From Cylindrobasidium torrendii FP15055 ss-10 (taxonomy: Eukaryota > Basidiomycota > Agaricomycetes > Agaricales > Physalacriaceae), in the NCBI GenBank assembly GCA_000934385.1, contig KN880754.1, positions 1 to 23,919 of the forward strand: a stretch of DNA of 23,919 nucleotides. Reading direction: 5' to 3'. Position numbers and translations under genes: made by a program. Shown one piece after another: positions 1 to 8,013 of this stretch; the stretch's first letter is position 1; every line of letters starts with the position of its first letter. A model generated the notes under the pieces. That model ran no database searches, was not told the DNA's origin, and saw nothing but the letters and a program-made list of their open reading frames with translations.

Positions 1-550
1 CCCGAACTGAGATACTCTTCGCAGAGCTACGGCATTAGCGCCGTGCTTGACGCCCAATCCTGGCCATGGACCACTTGAATGAGGATCGGTGTTGCACCGC
101 CAAGCAGAGCGGGGCAAACGACGTCGTAGAGAACGCCAACGACGTACCCCAAAGTGTTGCCCATCGCCCGGTCGGATAGAATTGATTCTACAAAGCATAT
201 TAAAATTAAAGCTAGTTTTCGACACAAGTTGGTCAATTTTTGTTCAAAATCAAACACAAGAATCCACTTTTTGACGAACGCAAACTGATTTAATCAGAAT
301 ATTTTCAGTCAAATGAATCAGATACACTCTATTGCAGTGAACTTGGTTACTGGTCGTTGGGCTTCACAATGTTTTCGGCATCTGCCGGATCGGCTCAGCT
401 TTCTGACTTACCATCATGAATCGGCCGTTGAGCAGCTCAACCTCGACATTATGCGCTACGCAATCCCAAGGAAGCTCGAGCAACTCTACTCTATGGGCAC
501 ATCTGCAACAAAAGGATGCCTCACTTGGGACAGGAATTGCTTTGCCGCCG
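1..550. other. Upstream region without a supported gene
   Basis: I see no convincing gene here. Positions 175-300 are AT-rich. An open frame in phase with the gene at 551 starts at an ATG at 416, but its 45 extra residues look like low-complexity noise, and the ATG at 551 sits in a much better context. No clear TATA box was recognised close to 551. This stretch probably holds the 5' flank and leader of that gene, perhaps with an unrecognised upstream exon. Confidence 0.4.
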
Positions 551-2090
551 ATGGCGCCCGTAGACAAGACCAGCACGAGCATGCGCATACTGCTGCACGA
601 CACCCAAGCGCATTTCGAAACGTTTTCCGACCGCGTTGAAAAGCTCACGACAACACTGGAGGATACCCAAAAGGATATTCCGCTAACGAAGAACCTCTTC
701 GAGAAAGAGCACGAGAACCTCAGTAACGAGGTCTATGGTCTTGGTGCGTTGCCTCTAGTCGTACATTCCCTTGCTCACCTGGACAGCGAACCGATGCCAA
801 ATGGAAATCGTCAAGGCTGTTGGCCAGCCACTGCAAGCGCCTGCGGCCGGAGCGATGCACCAAGAAATGCAGTTGCGGCTCGAAAGCATTGACCGGCGCA
901 TAGATTCGATGCAACTGGTCCGTCATGATCCAGAAACTACGTCAAGATGCTCACTCTCACCCCCAGCTCTACCAGTCCAACGCACAGACCCTACAGATAC
1001 AATCAGCTTCTCTCCAGTCTCAGGCCTCCTCGCTGCATGCGATCCAAGAACAACAAGGGACTATCTTAGCTGCGCTCATGCCTTTGCTTCCGCTGCTTCA
1101 GGCTGTCCCACTCCATGTCGATACTGCGAAAAGCTCCCTTCAGGAAAGTATCTCCCAAACGTTCTCGTCGCTGAAAATCGCCAAAGTCGCTTCACCATTG
1201 CCTCGCAAACGGTCTCGTGTAACCGATGCGCCCAATCCATCTCCAAAACGCCGTCGTGTCGAAGATGCGCCAACGACAAGCGACACATTGCATCCATCAT
1301 CCGAAGACGCCCACCCACTTGCGCCTGCTGCTCCTCTCTTTCCTACGCGCAAGTCATCGGCCAACCTCTTCAAACGTCCCTCTGTGGTGCAGACTTCTAG
1401 GGCGCCTCTATCTGATCTTTCTGTGTCGAACCGTCGCCTCTCTCGCCACTCGTCCCTGTTTGCTGCAACGCCTGGAGATCTGTCGCCTTTGCTTGTGCCT
1501 CAAAAACCTCTTCAGCGCTCGGACACCGTCCTCTCTCCCCCGGATGACCCGCAGTCTCGTATTCCTCAGCGAACAAGCGAGCACCAGCGAACAACCGAAC
1601 AAACGACTCCCAACCAGCCTCGGCCTCAGCAGGCTACCACCAGTACTCATCGCAAACGCCAGACCCAACCGCATATACCCATTCAAGCTCCACCCCCACA
1701 GCAAGTGGCCCGATTGCTGAAACCGTCCCAGGCCCGTCCTTCAGCTCAATCCCAACAGCAAGGCTCGACACGTACGACTCATCATCAAGCTGTCCAGCGA
1801 CCGCTACAGCCCGCAATCCTCCTGTTCTCCCCTAGAGCGTCTGCAAACACGCCTCAAGGAATACCACAATGCGCGACGCCGATGCAGCAAGCACCTCCGA
1901 CCAAAGGCGCCCGGGCTGTTGGGACACCTGCGAACTTGCAGCAGACGCCCCTTGTGCCGTCATCGTTGCGCCAGCGCCGGTCGCCATTTGTGAGTACTTT
2001 CTGAGACGCAGAATCGCCTTCTGTGCTGACCTATCTGTGCAGCGGCAGGGGAGACGGTTCATTCCTGTAGATGACTCGGATAGTGATTAG
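551..2090 (+). CDS. Coiled-coil, Ser/Pro/Gln-rich probable nuclear protein
   Basis: Proposed exons are 551-743, 787-917, 967-1989 and 2043-2090; phases agree and give 464 aa. The start at 551 lies in the Kozak-like context GCCGCCGATGG. Residues 1-175 are heptad-like and rich in Gln, Glu, Leu and Ser, with one hydrophobic patch (LMPLLPLLQ, about 145-153), so a coiled coil is likely. Two basic clusters, PRKRSR (187-192) and KRRRVED (202-208), look like a nuclear localisation signal. The rest is disordered Ser/Pro/Gln sequence and ends in an acidic DDSDSD tail supplied by the last exon. I do not recognise the family. A chromosomal or meiotic structural protein is conceivable from the layout, but this is only a guess. 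The intron at 918-966 has a weak GTCCGT donor and is chosen because it restores the frame. Confidence 0.65.
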
Positions 2091-2490
2091 GATGTATGCG
2101 TTTGGTACGAGGGAGTGGAGTCTTATGGGGTCGACTACTACGTTTGGGTGTTCAATTTTCTGGATAAACAGACGCTAGCACCATGCATAATCACTCTGAA
2201 TTCAAAATGAGGGTGTGAAGCCATTCACCGACTTCTCTAGATTCAGGTGTTGTCGGTGCAAACTTTGCTGCAATAGTAATGAGGCCTTGTTTTTTGATTC
2301 GAAAGAGGTTGAAGTTGCCTTTCATTCTAGTCAATGATATGCCATGGGCTTGTCGCATTGGGTACCACGATAGCATAGTACGTAGGTAAAGCTGCTAGCC
2401 AGAGTTGCTCGTTCAAATCTCCATTACCAACATAGACAGGTCACAGAATGCTTACAGCGGTCGGAATTTACCGAGCGCGCTTGATCGCTA

Positions 2491-2496
2491 TATAAA
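2491..2496 (+). promoter_or_regulatory. TATA box of the F-box gene at 2521
   Basis: TATAAA stands only 24 nt before the first ATG (2521). If transcription starts about 30 nt downstream, the first ATG may be missed and translation could begin at the in-frame ATGs at 2530 or 2536. The F-box begins after these, so the product would hardly change. The interval 2091-2520 shows no gene. Confidence 0.5.
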
Positions 2497-2520
2497 CCCA
2501 ATTCCTTCTGATCCAAGAGA

Positions 2521-3873
2521 ATGACCACCATGACTATGACCGTCGAGGACCTTCCCCCAGAGCTGATACTGCGTATATTCTCTTTCCTGGGCTCCCTGTA
2601 CATTCCCGACTACCGTGCTGAGCACCGTAGTCATAAACGCATTAGCCAGGTCTGTCACCGCTGGCGCGCGCTCATCCACAGCGACGGCAGTTTATGGTCC
2701 CAAATCATCATCGGCAATCCAAACATATCCAAATGCAAGCGACCATGGGAAACGATGCTCGAAGAGCTCTTGGCGCTCTCCCGTTCAGCACCCCTCGATA
2801 TCACAATTGCGGTGGGCGGCGGACACGAAGCAATGCTTGAACAGCTGTACAGCATGCTGAGCACGTCTGCATATGATCGACTTGAAACTCTATCAATCGG
2901 ATACAACAACCCATCTCTTGCGCTTCAGTTCCTTCAAAGTCGACTTCCCATGTTGAGGGAGCTCAGCATTTCCTTGAACCACGAAGGCACTTTTGCACTC
3001 CCTGTCAAGCTTTCGAGCAATGTTCCGTCCCTCACACATGTTCGTATCAACGATGACAAGGCACTTGAAAGTATCATCTGGCCGTGGACCCAACTAACTC
3101 ACCTCTATTTGGACTCCTTGGACGAAGTTCCACCTCCCGTCGTCTGTCTGGAAAAGCTCGTGAACCTGCGGGTCTTGGAGGACATGAACGAAGTGCGTCA
3201 TAGGTGGAGAGGACGTCCTATAACACTCCCATCGCTCGAATGGCTCACTTGTTCGAGCAATCTTCTCAGCGCCGTACGTTGTCCAAGATTGCAGGCTCTT
3301 CACAATGAAGGCATACTCCTCGATTATTTCGAGATGGACGATCATATCTTTCGCGTGTTCGCCGTGGAGTCTGGCTGCCGGATACAGCGCCTGCGGCTCA
3401 AGCTCGGGCATACCTTCGATTCCCAAGTTGATGCCTCCACCGCTCTTGGGTCTGCACCGTTCGATGTGCTTCCTGAGCTTGTCCTCTATATCCTGGTTGA
3501 CGGCGATGTCGAAGGATGCACCAGATGGCTCAATGTCCTTGCGCAAGACACGGCGCTTCTCCCCCAACTTCATACACTTGATGTTACGCTCGCGTTCGAA
3601 CTCTCCCACTTCCTCCGAAGTGATTTGCAGATGGACGCACAGTTGGAAAACATCGAAGCACTGTTGTTGTGTGTGGTGCAAGCTCGTGTGGCTGCGGGTC
3701 TGCAAACGTTTAGATTGAAATATGAAGTGGATTGCCTCTCGCTGCGGCAGGTTGAGCCACCGACTGGGTGGTGGGAGACACGTCGGATCGCTCACAAACT
3801 GCACGAGATCCATGCTGTGCACGGTCTACGTACGAGTATTGACGGTTTTGTGGATATGCGAGCTTCCAGATGA
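2521..3873 (+). CDS. F-box protein
   Basis: Uninterrupted 450-codon frame. Residues about 8-58 form an F-box: VEDLPPELILRIFSFLG, then a short loop, then ISQVCHRWRALIHSDGSLWSQI. This hydrophobic and tryptophan pattern is what binds Skp1. F-box proteins are the substrate-recruiting subunits of SCF ubiquitin ligases. The remainder alternates leucine-rich strands and helices (for example LRELSISLNH and LTHLYLDSLDE), suggesting irregular leucine-rich repeats, as in the large F-box/LRR-like families of mushroom-forming fungi. The substrate cannot be told. Three ATGs lie close together at the start (codons 1, 4 and 6). The gene is convergent with the RING ligase gene to its right. A 242-codon antisense frame inside it is judged a shadow. 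Confidence 0.85.
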   Translation: MTTMTMTVEDLPPELILRIFSFLGSLYIPDYRAEHRSHKRISQVCHRWRALIHSDGSLWSQIIIGNPNISKCKRPWETMLEELLALSRSAPLDITIAVGGGHEAMLEQLYSMLSTSAYDRLETLSIGYNNPSLALQFLQSRLPMLRELSISLNHEGTFALPVKLSSNVPSLTHVRINDDKALESIIWPWTQLTHLYLDSLDEVPPPVVCLEKLVNLRVLEDMNEVRHRWRGRPITLPSLEWLTCSSNLLSAVRCPRLQALHNEGILLDYFEMDDHIFRVFAVESGCRIQRLRLKLGHTFDSQVDASTALGSAPFDVLPELVLYILVDGDVEGCTRWLNVLAQDTALLPQLHTLDVTLAFELSHFLRSDLQMDAQLENIEALLLCVVQARVAAGLQTFRLKYEVDCLSLRQVEPPTGWWETRRIAHKLHEIHAVHGLRTSIDGFVDMRASR

Positions 3874-4181
3874 AAGCAACAGTCCATGGCCTGAAAGTAG
3901 TATGCCGAGTTCATTTAGCTCGTATGTCTATTGCCCTAGCGTTGTAATTTGGTTGTAATTATGCCACCATATAACTTGACTACTTAGTTTGTATACATCG
4001 AATAGGCAGCAACAGGTGTTGTGTGAACCGGCATCACTGGCAGCCAAATACCCGCGAAACACACCATGAATGCAACTGAGCAGAGATTATTTATTGATAC
4101 AGACGATAGATTTATCCACGAATATATGTTACCAGATTTCCATTTCTCCGCGTGAAAGCAACCTTACAAACTCGAGCATCT
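3874..4181. other. Shared 3' flank between convergent genes
   Basis: AT-rich spacer between the stop of the F-box gene (+) and the stop of the Tul1-like gene (-). It presumably holds both 3' UTRs and polyadenylation sites. I see no further gene. Confidence 0.5.
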
Positions 4182-6625
4182 TCACAAAGGCGGAAGCGGT
4201 CGTCGACACTGCGGACAGATGTTCTGGACAAGCATCAGTGCTTGGCTTCCACACGGAAAGCATTGTACACACCTTTATTGCCAGCCACTTCTCCAGACAC
4301 TCCGTGTGGAACAGATGGGAGCAGGGCGCCAAACTGTAGTGCTTCCGACCCACCGCCTGTTCCAGCCGCCTCTCCCACTTCTCTCCCACATTTTCCAAAG
4401 ACGTCCTTGGCCCATCACCCTTCTGCTTTCCATTCAACTCGATGGAGTCCATGCAAATTGCACAATCGCCGAGTTGTTCTGGCGCCTCGGCGTCGGACAC
4501 AGGTAATATGGGATGGTAGTCGTACATTTTGGGCTGGGCAAAGCGCGATGGGACGAAGAACGCTGGTCCGAAGGTATCTTGGAGGATGACGGTGAGGGCT
4601 TGCGCACAGACAAATAGGGCAAGGTAGGCTGCCCATGGTCGCGATTCAACCTCCAGGACGTTGTCTGGACAAAGCAAGAAATCTACACGGCTGCCTGTAA
4701 GCTTGAGAATCACGTTGCAAGGTTGTCAACGTACACAAAGCAATGTATAGTCTCGCTGCAGTCGTGCCAGCGATGTACGCTTTCGACAGCCCACTCGACC
4801 GACCGCGGCGTACGGACCGAACGATTTGCGGGGCCCAGATGAGTGAATATGTCGATGCAACGAAGATGAGGGAGAGTAACGGAGACGGGATCACGCGGAC
4901 AATGAGGGTGAGGAATACAAACATGCCTAGCCAGAGGCGCGCGCTAGAATCGAAGGCGCTGTGCCGCAAATTGCCAGAAGGTCGGGGTTGTAGGAATAGC
5001 TAGCACTGGAGGAGGCGGATCTGGTGTCGTTGTCGCCCCCAGCGCAGTTGGTGTATCGGAGCCAGCAGCATTTGTGGGAAGTATTGTGCTTGCTTGCTCT
5101 TCTTCGGGCAGTTGTATTTGATGAATGAGGATGGAAAATTGCTTTAGGTGGTTAGTACCTTGTTCGTTGGTGGGAGGAGATCACCAACCGCCTCATACAC
5201 AAACATGGTGCATGCCAAGAATGCTGGCGCAGTGAGCGAAATGGATGGCTTACCCTCAGCAATGATGGCGAATGTGACATGGCCAGCAAACGAGACGGCG
5301 TCGATAGTGGCTTGGGTGAAGAACATCCAGCGTGAGGCGCGGGACAGTCCGGCGGGCGTTCGACTTCGCTCCATTTGCTTAGAAAGGAGATACAAAAGAA
5401 TCAGGTAAGCGACGCCAGCTGTGCCCGCATCTACGAGGTATCAGCACTCCAGTCGATGGGTGAGTTAATATCCTGACATGCCGTGACTTTACGGTAGAAT
5501 GTGAACGACCTGGATAAGTCAGCCACGGGAATCACTATGCGTCGACGAAGCAACAAACCTTTGACCCTTGGCGTCCTTGATCTCAAGCACCAAGCCACAT
5601 TCTTTGCTCATCAAGACGCCCTTCAGGTGCATCTTCGGCGCTTTCACCACAGGTGCGCCGGTGGGATGCTGCATTTCCTCTTCAAGGGCATCCATGCGGA
5701 ATTTGGGGATATGAGAGGGAGCTAGTTGAGCGAAGACAGTGAAAGGGCATGTTGTAAGCCTGTTGTCAAAGGTTGTGTCGTCGGCCTCTATGACTCCTTC
5801 GTCAATGAGCTGCTTTAGCTTTTTGATACGCGAGGCCAGAATAGGTTGGACCATCTTTGCAGTGTCATTCATGTAATCCTTCGGGACGAGGGAGGGAAGC
5901 AAGCGTAGGTCTATGGGGCGACTAGCAAGTATCAGCACATGCAATAGCTTATGAGTTGTAGCGCACTTGTAGGGTTCGGCAAATCCGTATATTGACCCAT
6001 TGGATATGAAGTGCACGCCCTCGAACTCAAAGTTGAGGTCTTCGCCATTCCAGCCGTCCGTGACTTCTAGTCTGCCAGTGATATGTGCCAAGTCCGAGTT
6101 GTTGTACCCAACGACAGTCTTGTCACCGGTACTGAGCGCAATCTTCGTCGTCGCTGTCCAATTCCATGCACCAACTCACTCTCCCATGTCGGTGACATCC
6201 GTTCCAGCCACGTAATGGGAAGCCGCCTTTGTCCGTGGTTCTGCGCGATTCTCGAAGAATGGGAGGGAAATGTTGTGAAATGTGGTCTCTCCGCGCATAA
6301 CGCCGGTGATATTGGTGCAGTATGCAGACATTGCGGGGTCCACCGAGGTATGGGCGGGCGTAAAGCGGTGTACGATGTCCTCAAGCAAAGCATCCCGGGG
6401 TTCCAGTGTGAAGTTTGAGTGGGATCCATTCATCCAGGCTGAGAAGTTGGACAGCTGGTAGTCGAGTGACTCGAGGGCATGCTGGTACTGATGTCGAGCA
6501 AGGAATTCGTCCCCGTTGTGATGCGTCAACAAGAAGAGGATAACCATAAAGAATATGAATGACCCCGGGCCGGAACGACGCTGTCGCGCATCGGCGGCGG
6601 CGAATCCAGCCTCTGGGTCGTCCAT
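4182..6625 (-). CDS. Tul1/Dsc1-type transmembrane RING-H2 E3 ubiquitin ligase, frame broken before the RING
   Basis: Exons on the minus strand: 6625-6180, 6131-5967, 5921-5559, 5509-5478, 5430-5189, 5141-4735, 4694-4273 and 4223-4182. The N-terminus (GSFIFFMVILFLLTHHNGDE) is a signal anchor, followed by a glycosylation-rich lumenal domain (NFS, NGS, NFT, NIT, NIS). Several membrane helices follow, then a cytosolic RING-H2 (CAIC, CSHLFH, TEC, with CPQC supplied by the last exon) and the ending RRPLPPL. In yeasts this family is the catalytic subunit of the Golgi/endosomal DSC ligase, which acts in SREBP activation and membrane-protein degradation. Two oddities: exon 5141-4735 has the wrong length by one base (modulo 3), and the upstream frame hits TAG at 4946-4944, which would give a product of about 481 aa without the RING. 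Intron 6179-6132 starts at an in-frame TGA. It is either a damaged allele, a sequence error or an unusual splice. Family assignment is firm; intactness is not. Confidence 0.85.
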
Positions 6626-6723
6626 CTACGTCGTCGTCGGGGAGCAAGGCAGGGTGCGGCACGTGCAAACGGATCAAGACCGATCTCGGTGCGGACGCTT
6701 TAGCAGGTTGGTTCACAACCACT
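6626..6723. promoter_or_regulatory. Compact bidirectional promoter
   Basis: Only 98 bp separate the start codons of the Tul1-like ligase (-) and the Nnf1-like gene (+), so both core promoters and leaders share this stretch or overlap the neighbouring coding sequence. No TATA box was seen. An open frame in phase with Nnf1 extends left to an ATG at 6559, but it would overlap the ligase start and has no resemblance to Nnf1. Confidence 0.5.
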
Positions 6724-7503
6724 ATGTCCAAGCACGGTCCTTCAAGGCGATGGGACGTTTTCAGCCAAGCCCTTGCGCTCGCGGGAAGATCATCCGCAAC
6801 TGGTTGGAAGTAAGACCGCTCTGTTTACGCCTTATCTTTCCCTCTTGACGCGCTTCTAGTTACGAAGAGTTTGTGGAGGGCTTCCCCAGCTGGGCCAAGG
6901 CCGAGAAGGAGCACTCTGTCACTTTCCATCGCCAGATCCAAGACTATATCGCGGGCGAAACAAGAGTATATCATTCGACGCATAGCCACTTCCGTTTCTC
7001 ATTTGGCCTAGAACCAAATCGAGACCATATTCGAGCAATATCGCGTTCAAGAAAACATAACGGTGATGCACAGAGCGATTCTGGATGCAGAGAGAAGGAA
7101 AAGAGAGGGAACGACGCGTAAAGACGCGTGGAAAGACGGGCGCGCGCCGCAGGATATTGCTGCAGCTTCGACTATACCCATTTTGCAGGCCGAAAAGAAC
7201 CGACTGAATGCCATACTCAACAAGGTCAGTCGCCAATCTCTCTTCTCTTCGCTTTCTAATACTCCACACAGCTGGAAGAAGAGAACGATGTCCTTGGGCA
7301 GGAGCTTGAGAAGGAGATCGCCTTGGAAGACAAGATGGTTGCACGAACAACCAAGATTCTCGATGGCTTGGATGCTGTGAGTGTTTCCTTCTGCTGAAAA
7401 CCTCATCTCCAATTCCCCATAGGCGGTCAAAGAATGGGAAGTCCTTCCCTTAGACGATCTGTATGCATGGAGCGAGACAGCCGCAGAAGGAACGGTCCGT
7501 TGA
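6724..7503 (+). CDS. NNF1: Nnf1-like kinetochore protein, Mis12 complex subunit
   Basis: Exons 6724-6809, 6860-6965, 7012-7224, 7272-7376 and 7423-7503; all phases fit and give 196 aa, the usual size of the family. The Nnf1 pattern is visible. RRWDVFSQALALA begins the first helix, then NYEEFVEGFPSWAK, then a conserved helical stretch through IFEQYRVQENI and LDAERRKREG. The C-terminal half is a coiled coil (LEEENDVLGQELEKEIALED). Nnf1 (PMF1 in animals) pairs with Mis12/Mtw1 in the Mis12 complex, which links centromeric chromatin to the Ndc80 complex. All four introns have standard GT-AG ends. The start at 6724 is chosen because conserved sequence begins only nine residues later. Identification rests on pattern memory. 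Confidence 0.8.
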
Positions 7504-7609
7504 GTTGACCACCTAGTACGTTTTCCCAAGTATATCGTAAAGCTATGACTCCGGCTCTTTCACTACTTTCTATCAAGCCTGAAAATGTCCTCCCCCGTAT
7601 GCCAGTCAC

Positions 7610-7936
7610 ACTGTTCAACAATCCCGCTCATGCTCAGCCGTTCACCGTCTTTCCAAATTCAATGAGAACGATGATATCCCTCCCCAGACCTCAAGATGAT
7701 ACCTTACCTTCACGGCCTCGGCGACTGGGCGCACGAACAGCGACTTCCTGGACGAGCATTGCTTGCAGGTTGCTGTGTATTCAAGGGCTCATTTTAAGCA
7801 TAACAACTCCCAGCACCTCTTCCCATTCGTGCTCCGGACTATGCGGTCAAGCGCTAATCCTCTAGCAGGTAGCGCGCGCGCAAGAACAGTCAAGCTGAGT
7901 GTGATGAGACGTTCGTCCAAAGAATTACGCGGTTAA
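7610..7936 (+). pseudogene. Unrecognised coding remnant
   Basis: One plus-strand frame reads as protein-like sequence (for example HRLSKFNENDDIPP, and later LDEHCLQVAVYSRAHFKH and HLFPFVLRTMRSS), but it is cut by a TGA at 7697. Further in-frame stops lie upstream of about 7585. It ends at a TAA at 7934-7936. There is no good start codon, and I find no intron that removes the internal stop. It looks like the decayed end of a gene whose family I do not recognise. The alternative is chance coding-like sequence in the spacer between Nnf1 and the glycosidase. Confidence 0.3.
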
Positions 7937-8013
7937 GGGTTATCGAAGGGCTACAATGTATACAATTGAAGAAATTTAACATAGGATTGAAGGCTGCTCA
8001 TACTCGAGGCCTG

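Noticed and set aside
313..639. 108-codon plus-strand open frame near the left edge
   Set aside because: Overlaps the start of the gene at 551 in another frame, with no motif and poor composition.
2400..2430. GTTCAAATC, resembling a tRNA B box
   Set aside because: The flanking bases cannot form the T-arm stem, and no matching A box, anticodon arm or acceptor stem was found upstream.
3094..3822. 242-codon antisense open frame within the first F-box gene
   Set aside because: The plus frame has a clear F-box and leucine-rich pattern over the same bases; the antisense product has no motif.
4735..5141. A GT-AG intron that could repair the ligase frame break
   Set aside because: The only GT in the relevant part (the CCAGTGC segment) gives introns of 48, 63 or 80 nt; none has the needed length of 1 modulo 3. 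A 139-nt GC-donor intron would fit but is implausible.
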